From Legionella fallonii LLAP-10 (lineage in GTDB: Bacteria > Pseudomonadota > Gammaproteobacteria > Legionellales > Legionellaceae): a stretch of 64,000 bases of DNA. Shown in pieces: positions 18,464-26,926 of the stretch (its first letter is position 1; every line of letters begins with the position of its first letter). Under the pieces are notes generated by a model. It was given only the letters and a program-made list of their open reading frames with translations. It was not told the origin of the DNA and made no database searches. Made by a program: the position numbers and the translations under genes. Location of the stretch: NCBI RefSeq assembly GCF_000953135.1, contig NZ_LN614827.1:2943001-3007000 (forward strand), given 5' to 3'.

Positions 18464-18480
18464 TATTACCTACCATCAAA

Positions 18481-21400
18481 TTAAATAGACTGTACGTCTT
18501 GTGTGAATAAAACACCTACACCCGTACCCGAATAAACTTCAACTGTAGTTGGTGTGTTAAATAACTGCTGCGCTTGTTGGCTCCAGTTTTGACCTACTTG
18601 TGCCAATCCGATAACAGCATTCTGTAACGCCGAGCGGCCAACACCATTAGAAACAGTAATGTTATTACCCCCACCAGTTCCTCCAATAGTTACTGTGGTA
18701 TTGGCTGATTGAAATGCATTACCAAAACCTTGTAGGAATGACGATGCGAATAAAGAGCCATAGCGCATTAAATAGTGATGATCAGTACGACTGGCAAGAG
18801 CCGTTCTAGCAGTGTTCGGGTCGATAGCAAAAGCTGAAATTGTAGTTGTTTTTGCAGCCCCAGGCACAGACATAGTATTAAAGGTAATAACCATCTTATT
18901 TGCATTCGAGGGTAAATTAAAACTACCGATTAATTTGGTTCCCTTTAATTTACCAGATACAATTGTTGCCAATATAGGACCAGGCTCATCGCTATTTATC
19001 GAAGTATCTATTACTGCAAAAAGTATATCCCCTGTTCTGATTATGGCTCTTTGCTGAGTATTCGTGATAGATACATTTTGATTATTAATAGTTGTTGAAT
19101 TATTAATATTTTGAGCCGCCCCGTTTTCTGCTCCTTTTTCTGCTTGCTCAGCATTGCCTTCTGTGTAAACCTGAACTGTTACTTGCTTCCAGCCTTGCAA
19201 CGCCTGATTAGCCGCAGCTAACATATCACTTGTTCTTTGTTGAATTTTTTGTTGATATTTTTGCTCTGCTTGCTCTCGGTTTTGCCTATTAATAATTGCC
19301 TGCAACTGATCATTATTTGAATTGGCTAATGCACCAGCTCCCTGTTGCGAAGTAGTCCCAGGGAAAGCTGGCATTGCATTTAAACTCGATGGATTTTGTT
19401 GCAACTGTGGATTTTGTAAACCAGCTACATTTGATTCTTGTGGAGAAAATCCAGCATTAAGAAGCTGGTTAGCAGTAAACCCGGCATCTCTTAATTGCTG
19501 TGCAGTATATCCAGCATCTTTCAGTTCTTTAGCACTGTACCCTGCGGCCTTTAAATCAGCCGCTGAAAAACCAGCGTCTTTTAAATCTTTAGCGCTAAAG
19601 CCTGCTGCTTTTAGATCTGATGCTGAGAAACCGGCATCTTTAAGTTCTTTGGCACTAAAGCCTGCTGCTTTTAGATCAGCCGCCGAAAAGCCCGCGTCCT
19701 TTAATTCTTTAGCACTAAAACCAGCTGCTTTTAGCTGAGCCGCACTAAATCCTGCTGCTTTTAATTCTGCCGCTGAAAAACCAGCATCTTTTAACTCTTT
19801 GGCACTAAAGCCAGCTGCTTTCAGCTGTGCAGCAGTAAAGCCTGCATCACGTAATTCTTTCGCGGTAAATCCCGCATCTTTTAACTCTTTGGCGCTAAAC
19901 CCTGCTGCTTTTAATTCTGCTGCAGTAAACCCCGCATCCTTAAGTTCTTTAGCTGTATAACCAGCGTCTTTGAGTGCTTGAGCTGAGCAACCAAGCGTTT
20001 GTTTAATAGTCAAAGCAGAGACTCCTGCCGCCCTAGCTTTTTTTAAGGCATCCACACTACAATCAGCAACTCTTCCATTTGCAATGGTCGCGGCAGGAGT
20101 TATACCTGCATCTTCTAGCTGTTTAGGTGTAAATCCTGCAGCCTGTAATTGTGCGGGAGTATACCCAGCATCTAACAAAGATTTGGCATCATATCCGGCT
20201 TCTTTTAATGCTTGAGCGCTGCAACCATTCAGATCTTTAATACGTTTAGCCGAAACACCAGCAGCTAATAATTTTTTTAATTTTTCGGGATCACAGCCAG
20301 CAGCTTTAATAGCACTATCCGAAAGAGGTGTTGCTGCACTGATTTGCTGTGGTGTGAATCCTGCATTAGCTAAATCCGTGTCACTAAAGCCCGCGGCTTT
20401 CAGAGCCTGAGCGCTACAACCCGCATATTGTCTAATCATAGCAGCACTAACCCCGGCCGCTCTTTCTTTTTTCAAAACATCTACATCACAGCCAGCATTC
20501 TTTACATCCGACGGGGAAATGCCTGGAGGTAATTCCATTCCAGCAGCTTTTATCTCTGCAGCGGTAAAACCAGCCTTAGCAAGATCCGCGGGAGAAAAGC
20601 CCGCATTTAATAGATCTCGAGCTGAAAAACCTGCCGCCTTCAATTCATCGGCTGAAAAACCGGCTCGCTTTAAGTCCGCGGCACTAAATCCAGCATCTTT
20701 CAATTCCTTAGCAGTAAAGCCCGCTGCTTTTAATTGTTCAGCACTACATCCACTTATACGTCTTATGGCTGCCGCGCTTACCCCGGCTTTACGTAATTTA
20801 GTTAACGCAGCTTCCCCGCAACCCGCTTTTAAAACATCAGCCGCGGTAATTCCATCGGGCAAACCACTAGCTCTAGCTATCTCTGCATCAGAAAAGCCCG
20901 CACCTTTCAACTCACCATCAGAGAAACCACCGTCTTTCATTTCCTGAGCTGTATAACCCGCATTACGAAGCTCGCATGCATCAAAACCACAATCCCTTAG
21001 GCGTCCAGCAGTATAGCCAATATCTTTTAATTGTCTTGCACTATACCCAGCAGCTTTTAGTTCTTTACATTGACAAATATGATCGAGATCTTGCAAGCCA
21101 TACCCAACATCCTTTAATTGCACACAAGTACATGCTGCCTTTAAATCCGATAGTTGCGCCCCTTGACTTACGACCTGATCAATAGCATTTTTACTACAAC
21201 TGCCATTTTTCAGAGCTTGTATCCATAAACTATTTTGTGGGCCCTCACTCTCTTCGCGAGCTAAAGCAGTAAACCCTACCCCAGTTTCCCCATTAGTCGA
21301 TCCAATAACCCCAACGCCTTCTCCTAAAGCTTGAGTCCTAATAATTGTAGGAATAGCACTACTGCCACTTTTTTCAGCCTGAACAGCCTGATTAACATTT

Positions 21401-21636
21401 TGTTGCTGTTGTAATTTTGCATATTGAGCAGTGGGATCAAGCACTCCAGGGATAGATTGAATTCCTACAGGGCCTTGAGGCAGGGAAGAACTTGCTGTTG
21501 TTCCCCCAGCTGCATTTTTTAGTTTTACATAGCCAATTACTACAGTGAGTATCAATAATACTGCTGTAAAAACGATAATCACTCGTGTTCGTGTATTGGA
21601 AAACAGTGACTTTAAATTTTCTTTTCTGCTTGCCAT
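18481..21636 (-). CDS. icmE/dotG: Dot/Icm core channel protein IcmE/DotG (VirB10-like C-terminus) with decapeptide repeats
   Basis: IcmE/DotG forms the central channel spanning inner membrane, periplasm and outer-membrane complex. The 1051 residues contain one transmembrane segment (about 17-38), a Gln-rich spacer, a very long array of decapeptide repeats of the form AGFSAxELKD (about residues 160-735), a Gln/Asn-rich linker, and a C-terminal TrbI/VirB10-like domain (about 850-1051: RTGDILFAVIDTSINSDEPGPIL, then GTKLIGSF). The repeat array is interrupted by Cys-containing modules (GCSAQALK preceded by LKKxRAAGVSA). The repeats are visible in the DNA as near-identical 30-bp units, especially 19450-19980. 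Confidence 0.97.
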   Translation of the reverse strand: MASRKENLKSLFSNTRTRVIIVFTAVLLILTVVIGYVKLKNAAGGTTASSSLPQGPVGIQSIPGVLDPTAQYAKLQQQQNVNQAVQAEKSGSSAIPTIIRTQALGEGVGVIGSTNGETGVGFTALAREESEGPQNSLWIQALKNGSCSKNAIDQVVSQGAQLSDLKAACTCVQLKDVGYGLQDLDHICQCKELKAAGYSARQLKDIGYTAGRLRDCGFDACELRNAGYTAQEMKDGGFSDGELKGAGFSDAEIARASGLPDGITAADVLKAGCGEAALTKLRKAGVSAAAIRRISGCSAEQLKAAGFTAKELKDAGFSAADLKRAGFSADELKAAGFSARDLLNAGFSPADLAKAGFTAAEIKAAGMELPPGISPSDVKNAGCDVDVLKKERAAGVSAAMIRQYAGCSAQALKAAGFSDTDLANAGFTPQQISAATPLSDSAIKAAGCDPEKLKKLLAAGVSAKRIKDLNGCSAQALKEAGYDAKSLLDAGYTPAQLQAAGFTPKQLEDAGITPAATIANGRVADCSVDALKKARAAGVSALTIKQTLGCSAQALKDAGYTAKELKDAGFTAAELKAAGFSAKELKDAGFTAKELRDAGFTAAQLKAAGFSAKELKDAGFSAAELKAAGFSAAQLKAAGFSAKELKDAGFSAADLKAAGFSAKELKDAGFSASDLKAAGFSAKDLKDAGFSAADLKAAGYSAKELKDAGYTAQQLRDAGFTANQLLNAGFSPQESNVAGLQNPQLQQNPSSLNAMPAFPGTTSQQGAGALANSNNDQLQAIINRQNREQAEQKYQQKIQQRTSDMLAAANQALQGWKQVTVQVYTEGNAEQAEKGAENGAAQNINNSTTINNQNVSITNTQQRAIIRTGDILFAVIDTSINSDEPGPILATIVSGKLKGTKLIGSFNLPSNANKMVITFNTMSVPGAAKTTTISAFAIDPNTARTALASRTDHHYLMRYGSLFASSFLQGFGNAFQSANTTVTIGGTGGGNNITVSNGVGRSALQNAVIGLAQVGQNWSQQAQQLFNTPTTVEVYSGTGVGVLFTQDVQSI
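19450..19980 (-). repeat. Homogeneous 30-bp coding tandem repeat inside icmE
   Basis: About seventeen consecutive 30-bp units encode AG[FY][ST]A-x-[EQD]-L-[KR]-[DA]. Neighbouring units share long stretches of identical DNA, with alternating KDAG and KAAG forms. This part of the array is more uniform than the modules further from the C-terminus (20000-21150), suggesting more recent unit duplication or gene conversion. Confidence 0.8.
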
Positions 21637-21640
21637 TTGT

Positions 21641-22732
21641 TTATAACCCTTCTACCTTGAGTTGCATCACTTTTCCATGCCAGGATACTAAGAGGACCGG
21701 TGATTTCTGCATCTCATAAGCATGCATCCCGTCAGCACTGGTCATACTGCCTAACCATCCTGGAGATAGTATGGTAAGGTTAGTCCTCACATACATTTTT
21801 TCATTTGAAAGCCATGCTCGCGCATCTCCACCACTAACTGCCAATCGTTTACTCCCTGGAGGCGGAACTCCCTCTAAAACATGAAGAAGTAAATCATTTG
21901 CAGCAGCAGGAATTCCTTGCTCCATCGGCATGGTTTTCGCATTGGGGCCAATTCCTTGTATACGTAAATCGACGCGATAATCTACAGCTTTCTGTCCTGG
22001 TATCAGTGTTAACATGACGGGAGTATTTAAACCTTTTAATCGAACAGCCAAATTACCGTAATTATATAACTTTATTGCTTGGATCATTAAGGTATTACTA
22101 GTCTTATCCCATTGAATATTAAAAGAGGCAGGATCCCCCAAATCGTATGCAGCAATGGGCCAGGGAGATCCTGTAGAATCAAGAAATACTAACGAAGAAA
22201 CAAAACCTTGAGACAGACGTATGACTGGAGGTGTAGAGCCTGGCGATAAATTAACAAACTGAGATGTTGCTGTCGGCTTCGGCGGTGTGCCAGCTGTTGA
22301 CGTCTGGGCATACTCAGAAGTTTGATATATTTGCTTTAAGCGAACAATTTGTTCTGGAGTTAAAGGGTATAAATTGCGGGTCATGTCTTTAAATGCTTTA
22401 TTATCAATAATCTCCGCATCATTTTGACTAATCGTCTGATCTTCATTACCAGGAGAATTTTGCGTTTGATTAGGATTCACAGGTGGTCTATTTTGAGCGG
22501 CTCCTGGAACCTTTATAGCTCCTGCTGTAGCGCTTCCAGCTGGATTTGCATCGGTACCAGGCTGGCCATTATCAGGTCCAGCATTTTGAGAAAGACGTTG
22601 CTGTAATAAACGCAGCTGTTGTAATGCCTGTTGCGCATCATCTGTTTGATTTACAGCAAAAGAAGTCATTGTAAAAAAACAAGGTATTACCACTGCTAAA
22701 CAAATTCTTAATATTTTACTCATAATTCTCAT
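21641..22732 (-). CDS. icmK/dotH: Dot/Icm outer-membrane-complex protein IcmK/DotH
   Basis: IcmK/DotH is secreted to the periplasm and assembles with lipoproteins DotC and DotD into the outer-membrane part of the Dot/Icm core. The 363 residues have a signal peptide (to about residue 26), a Gln/Pro/Asn-rich region (about 30-105), and the well conserved C-terminal region (TRNLYPLTPEQIVRLKQIY, LSPGSTPPVIRLSQGFVSSL, PWPIAAYDLGDP, and MQLKVEGL at the end). The chosen ATG at 22732 lies 2 bases after the icmL stop; a second in-frame ATG at 22723 would also leave a signal peptide intact. Confidence 0.97.
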   Translation of the reverse strand: MRIMSKILRICLAVVIPCFFTMTSFAVNQTDDAQQALQQLRLLQQRLSQNAGPDNGQPGTDANPAGSATAGAIKVPGAAQNRPPVNPNQTQNSPGNEDQTISQNDAEIIDNKAFKDMTRNLYPLTPEQIVRLKQIYQTSEYAQTSTAGTPPKPTATSQFVNLSPGSTPPVIRLSQGFVSSLVFLDSTGSPWPIAAYDLGDPASFNIQWDKTSNTLMIQAIKLYNYGNLAVRLKGLNTPVMLTLIPGQKAVDYRVDLRIQGIGPNAKTMPMEQGIPAAANDLLLHVLEGVPPPGSKRLAVSGGDARAWLSNEKMYVRTNLTILSPGWLGSMTSADGMHAYEMQKSPVLLVSWHGKVMQLKVEGL

Positions 22733-22734
22733 TA

Positions 22735-23373
22735 TTAACTTACCCCACCACTGGCAGGACCAACAACAAATTGTGAGATACCTATTCCTCGAGGAGAATT
22801 TAAAGTAGATACTCGAGTAATTAGCATAGTAACTACGTTATTTTGTTGCGTAAACTCACTCGCACTTTGATAGGTAACTAAAATGGGCATTTGCACTCGC
22901 CAAGAGAAATTACCATTTAAGACCCCTTTTTGTAGAATAATGGGAGCGCGAGTTGCCACAGCAGAAACAATTAATTTCTTAGCCTTTACTGCATCAAGGT
23001 TATTAGATTGTTGTAATGCATTAAGAAATTGATCCCATCCCTCCGGTGTAAAAAACCCAGACGATGACTGTAATTCATCTCTATAATTTACGAAATTATA
23101 GGTGAAAGCAGCTATAGCAGCCTGATTTGCCCATTGTAATACAGCCGAATCGGATTGGTTAGGTTGATCCAAAGGAAATAATGGAGTAATGCGTCCATTA
23201 ATGCTTGTTGCAAAATATTTAGGGGCCGGTGGATGTGTAATAATATAGACCAGCATTGCACCTAAAACTAAATTAACTACGATAGCCATTAATAGCGCGA
23301 ACATAACCTTACGCTGACTATCTTTATAAAATTTGTTTCGTAAAGCAACAACAGTTAAGGCATCTTCAGCCAT
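22735..23373 (-). CDS. icmL/dotI: Dot/Icm inner-membrane protein IcmL/DotI
   Basis: IcmL/DotI is a bitopic inner-membrane protein related to TraM of plasmid conjugation systems; it forms a complex with IcmM/DotJ. The 212 residues have a short cytoplasmic N-terminus (AEDALTVVALRNKFYKDSQRK), one transmembrane segment (about 24-45, VMFALLMAIVVNLVLGAMLVYII), and a periplasmic domain with conserved stretches such as YFATSINGRITPLFPLDQPN, FTYNFVNYRDELQ and GFFTPEGWDQFLNAL. It lies between icmM (12 bp) and icmK (2 bp). Confidence 0.97.
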   Translation of the reverse strand: MAEDALTVVALRNKFYKDSQRKVMFALLMAIVVNLVLGAMLVYIITHPPAPKYFATSINGRITPLFPLDQPNQSDSAVLQWANQAAIAAFTYNFVNYRDELQSSSGFFTPEGWDQFLNALQQSNNLDAVKAKKLIVSAVATRAPIILQKGVLNGNFSWRVQMPILVTYQSASEFTQQNNVVTMLITRVSTLNSPRGIGISQFVVGPASGGVS

Positions 23374-23385
23374 AATATCCTCTAT

Positions 23386-23670
23386 TTATTGCGGTATAAC
23401 TCTTTGTACATCATCCGTCGGTGGATCAGGAGGAAGTAATGCAGTTGATGACTCATTGGGGGCCGATAAAGGTTGAAGCTTTATTGGTGGCGTAATCCCA
23501 CTAGTTGCATAAAAATCTCTTTCTGGCTGATGTAAATACAAATAAAACATTAACAAACTAATAATACAACTCAATATAAGAGAAATAATTATCATCAACA
23601 AACCACGTCTATATACATGAACATTAAAACTTTTATGCTGTTTAATTAAAGCCCATGACTCACGACTCAT
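23386..23670 (-). CDS. icmM/dotJ: Dot/Icm inner-membrane protein IcmM/DotJ
   Basis: IcmM/DotJ is a short relative of IcmL that lacks most of the periplasmic domain and pairs with it. The 94 residues have a cytoplasmic N-terminus with aromatic and basic residues, one transmembrane segment (about 23-45, RGLLMIIISLILSCIISLLMFYLYL) and a short periplasmic tail beginning HQPERDFYATSGITPPIKLQPLS. That tail parallels the post-membrane stretch of IcmL (HPPAPKYFATSINGRITPLFPLD), visible evidence of the paralogy. Spacing to icmN and icmL is about 11-12 bp. Confidence 0.95.
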   Translation of the reverse strand: MSRESWALIKQHKSFNVHVYRRGLLMIIISLILSCIISLLMFYLYLHQPERDFYATSGITPPIKLQPLSAPNESSTALLPPDPPTDDVQRVIPQ

Positions 23671-23681
23671 TTCTTCCTCAA

Positions 23682-24254
23682 TTATGCAACTGCATCTCTA
23701 AACGTAATTTCTATTCGCGCGTTTGGCGATGAATCCCCACCTTGAGTGAAACTTACTACAGGTTTATCACTACCTAATCCTTGTGTAAAGATAAAACGGC
23801 TATCAATTCCTTGCGACCATAAATATTCACCGACTACTCTCGCTCTAGCAGTAGTTAAAGCCAGCTCTCTATGCATAGAGACATATTTGCTGCTATAGCT
23901 GGTTACATTGATTGCAACTTTACGAAATTGCTTTAGAAATGAAGCAATTTCATTTAGCAAACGGTAAGAACCCCATTTTAAATGAGGGGTTTGCTCTTCA
24001 AATAAGCGACTAGCAGGGATGCTTATTAAATAATCTTGTCCAATTGTAATTATTTTTATTCCGCTTTTATTAAATTTTTTAATCTTTTTCATTACCGTTG
24101 CATCACAGGCCCCTAATACCTTACATGGCAATTTAGGATCCTCTTTTTCAGGGACATAGCCACCCCAACGATGACAAGCACTCACCTGAAGCAAAAGCAT
24201 TAAGCCTAGAATACGGATTACTGTGGTTATGTAGTTAGTAAGCATTACTCTCAA
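23682..24254 (-). CDS. icmN/dotK: Dot/Icm lipoprotein IcmN/DotK, OmpA-like
   Basis: IcmN/DotK is an outer-membrane lipoprotein with an OmpA-like peptidoglycan-binding domain, peripheral to the Dot/Icm core. The 190 residues show a signal sequence ending in the lipobox LLLQVSAC (Cys at about 27), then HRWGGYVPEKEDPKLPCKVLGAC. The OmpA-like domain runs from about 80 to 187 (LTTARARVVGEYLWSQGIDSRF, then PNARIEITFRD). The frame starts with TTG at 24254, with GGGGA six bases upstream; ATG at 24245 is the alternative but has a poor ribosome site. It heads the icmN-to-icmB cluster after a 320-bp gap. Confidence 0.94.
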   Translation of the reverse strand: MRVMLTNYITTVIRILGLMLLLQVSACHRWGGYVPEKEDPKLPCKVLGACDATVMKKIKKFNKSGIKIITIGQDYLISIPASRLFEEQTPHLKWGSYRLLNEIASFLKQFRKVAINVTSYSSKYVSMHRELALTTARARVVGEYLWSQGIDSRFIFTQGLGSDKPVVSFTQGGDSSPNARIEITFRDAVA

Positions 24255-24574
24255 CTGCTATCCCCGCCTTTTAAATAAACTTCTTATTTTATCGCTGTCT
24301 AACTATCTTAATTTAACTTAGTGATAATAAAAACATATAAGCCATTACGTTACAATGAATTTAATAAAATTGCTATTTTTTTGAAAAATTTATTTATCTT
24401 AGCGAGAGCATTGCACAATCAATACTTGTATGTAACAAAGAATCCCCTTATTGAAGAACTTGGAGATTCTTTGCTTTATCTAAGATAGATAATGAATAGA
24501 AAAAGAACTAGGAGATTAGCTGTTACAACACCACTCTATTTAAAGCTCTATTACATTTTGAATCGGCTCTTTTA
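24255..24574. other. Gap between icmN and icmO, likely terminator plus promoter region
   Basis: This 320-bp AT-rich gap separates the two minus-strand secretion gene groups. It has one clear hairpin (24436-24473), listed separately, and presumably carries the promoter for icmN onward. No open frame with a ribosome site is present. Confidence 0.55.
24436..24473 (-). terminator. Hairpin downstream of icmO
   Basis: CAAAGAATC (24436-24444) pairs with GATTCTTTG (24465-24473), a perfect 9-bp stem with further CC/GG pairs inside. It lies about 100 bases after the icmO stop. The trailing sequence on the minus strand (TTACATAC) is not a strong T-run, so termination is likely but not certain. Confidence 0.5.
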
Positions 24575-26926
24575 TTATTTTATTTCTTCTTCACTTTTCT
24601 TGTTAGCTTTTTCACGCTCGTTGGCAATTTTTGATGATAAACCTTTTACGACATCAGTTAATTCTTGAACGTCAATTACATCTCTATCATCGGGCGGATA
24701 GCTCGTTGCCATTTGGAAATCTTTAATCAATTCATTAGAAACGGTTCCGGCGTACTTATCTTTTGCCCCAGCCAAACGTTCAATCATCATCATTTGGTTT
24801 CTAGTTTCATTAATTGGCAGTAAAGCCTCAGCAAATGCGGCTTTATCTGTTGCTAAAATAGGAGGTGAAGTAGGAGTAATACGCAAGGCACTAAAGATGG
24901 TCAGAGCACCTTCAACCTCCTCTTCAATTAAGTCTTCAACTGGTTCAGGAGCGTTATGACCGTGAAAAGCAATAAGAGCCGCTACACCACGCTCTATAGG
25001 CTCTTCAATATTGGTTTCTTGTAATGCTTTAGTTATCAACGTAATTTCTTCATTTTCTACTACTTTATTAATGCTTAAATCACCACTCTCCAATATCTTT
25101 TGGAATGAAGCCAATTGTTTTTGTAACTTCATCATATACTCATCAGGAGGCGGTTCTACTTTGAGGAATTGGTTGATTTTTAACTGCTTAACTGGTTTTG
25201 GATTTGCATAAAACATCCGAGCACGAACAATTTTTGATTTGAAAAAGATATGTGCCTCACCTTCTGTTTGTTCTTTTAAATCAAGAAGATCTACACGAGC
25301 TCTTTTTTCAAATGAAGAGCTTTTGGTATCCATATAGCTATTCGTTACACCACCTTCTTTTGTTTGGAATGAATCTACTTTCGTAACGTACGCCTCGCCT
25401 GCTGTTTTGGTGAAAAAGTCCCACGTTTCGGTAGGATCCTCTAATTTCATACAAATTTTAATGTTGGTATTCGCACCTATTGACGCGGCTTCTTCTTTTG
25501 ATGCTTTCTGGAAAGCAGGCAAATCTTGACCAGCAAAAATAGCTGAGAATCCTAGCGATCTTGCCTGAGCAGGAACCACAGCAAACCCTTGAACAGCATA
25601 GTAGCCATACTCATCAAGGATGCACATATAGGGTGTTGGTGCATTGGTTGGTTTTCTTAGAATTACATCTCGATAATCACCCTCAACATCTTCACCAAGA
25701 CCTGCAGCCATCATTGCTTTTAAGGAAGAAACAATAATTTTGCCCAAGTTAGATAACTCATCCGGAGATTTTTCCAAAGCAGGTAACAACACGACTAAAA
25801 TTCGTCTATTGAGGATCACATCTTTAAAATCTACTTCTGCCAAATTAGTACGAATAATATGTCCGTAAGTATCAGCCAAAGATGAGAAACTTCTTACCAG
25901 CTGCATGGTGATAAAGCCGTGTTGCTCTAGTACCTGCGATACTTGTTTTCCTTTTTTCTCTTTATTGTATCCAGGCAACGTATTCAGATAGTTTCTTAGA
26001 GGGTCTGTTACTAATTTAGGTACAGATTCTATATTGATACTTTCCATATCATCACGAGGGAATACCTTATCAACAACGATGGACTCCAGTCGTTGTAGAT
26101 CAAAGTAATTTCTGATGCTATTTGCATCTAGCAGTATCGCTCCATCGTCACGCATATAAACTAATAGCCGCATCAAGGCTTCTACGAATGCAATAGCCCG
26201 GCCCTTCCACATATCTCCATCACCACCACCTTGTGATGAGCCCATCAAGCTAACAACTAATTGAGTTAGCATACTAGAAGAACCCTGACAGAATGGATTC
26301 AAAGTATTAGATAATCTTTTCTCTTGTGGGCCAACAATATCTCGAGCACCAGTCATGAAATTAATTAAAAGTAAATCATCTTCACGCCCCATGCTTCTTA
26401 CCATAGAAAATACTTTAGCGTAAAGCGAGTTATCTCCTTTGCCATCTACATAGATAAAGCCGCTTGCCTGAACAAGGGCATTATATGCAAGCGATACCAA
26501 ACATTCTGTTTTACCACTACCGGTAGATCCAAAAATTAAGGCATGGGTACGCATATCGTCATTGGCAAACCATAGCTCTTCACCTGTTTTGCGATCATTA
26601 CCAAAAAAGGCAATACCACGCGCAATATTAGGTTTTCCAATACCTGGTTTCAGGTCATTATAATCTTTTACTCTGGCAATCAATGGCAATCGAAACGGTA
26701 GTTTTTGCTTACGAGTATAACTGTAAAGAAAAAATCCAGCTCCGATAAGCATGAGCAACGTTGCTGCTTCTGAAAAATAATAAGCAATAGCTGCTAAAGT
26801 AAACAGTGTAATCGAAATATTTGTCGGATCAGCGAACGCATCCGCTAATTTTTGACTTAAACTCCTCGTGTCCCGTAAAAGAAGGGACGGATCTAACTCA
26901 TTTCGAGTATCAATACCACGCATCAT
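24575..26926 (-). CDS. icmO/dotL: Dot/Icm coupling ATPase IcmO/DotL (VirD4-like)
   Basis: IcmO/DotL is the type IV coupling protein that receives effectors and delivers them to the channel, with IcmP, IcmJ, IcmS, IcmW and LvgA. The 783 residues have two hydrophobic segments near the N-terminus (about 36-70) and a VirD4/TraG ATPase domain with Walker A FGSTGSGKTECLVSLA (near 132) and a Walker B-like PYMCILDEYGYYAV (near 440). A charged C-terminal tail (about 600-783, rich in Glu/Lys) corresponds to the adaptor-binding region. The start overlaps the icmP stop by 4 bases (ATGA), with GGAG 8 bases upstream. Confidence 0.97.
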   Translation of the reverse strand: MMRGIDTRNELDPSLLLRDTRSLSQKLADAFADPTNISITLFTLAAIAYYFSEAATLLMLIGAGFFLYSYTRKQKLPFRLPLIARVKDYNDLKPGIGKPNIARGIAFFGNDRKTGEELWFANDDMRTHALIFGSTGSGKTECLVSLAYNALVQASGFIYVDGKGDNSLYAKVFSMVRSMGREDDLLLINFMTGARDIVGPQEKRLSNTLNPFCQGSSSMLTQLVVSLMGSSQGGGDGDMWKGRAIAFVEALMRLLVYMRDDGAILLDANSIRNYFDLQRLESIVVDKVFPRDDMESINIESVPKLVTDPLRNYLNTLPGYNKEKKGKQVSQVLEQHGFITMQLVRSFSSLADTYGHIIRTNLAEVDFKDVILNRRILVVLLPALEKSPDELSNLGKIIVSSLKAMMAAGLGEDVEGDYRDVILRKPTNAPTPYMCILDEYGYYAVQGFAVVPAQARSLGFSAIFAGQDLPAFQKASKEEAASIGANTNIKICMKLEDPTETWDFFTKTAGEAYVTKVDSFQTKEGGVTNSYMDTKSSSFEKRARVDLLDLKEQTEGEAHIFFKSKIVRARMFYANPKPVKQLKINQFLKVEPPPDEYMMKLQKQLASFQKILESGDLSINKVVENEEITLITKALQETNIEEPIERGVAALIAFHGHNAPEPVEDLIEEEVEGALTIFSALRITPTSPPILATDKAAFAEALLPINETRNQMMMIERLAGAKDKYAGTVSNELIKDFQMATSYPPDDRDVIDVQELTDVVKGLSSKIANEREKANKKSEEEIK

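Noticed and set aside
19322..19738. Long antisense open frames rich in Lys-Pro-Ala opposite icmE (also 20519-20947)
   Set aside because: They arise from reading the decapeptide repeat DNA on the other strand; they repeat with the same 30-bp period.
19450..19980. CRISPR-like array
   Set aside because: The 30-bp repeats have no spacers and encode the IcmE decapeptides in frame.
24307..24322. PmrA-like site CTTAATTTAACTTAGT upstream of icmN
   Set aside because: The half-site spacing is 10 rather than 11 and the second half is imperfect; in such AT-rich DNA the match is weak.
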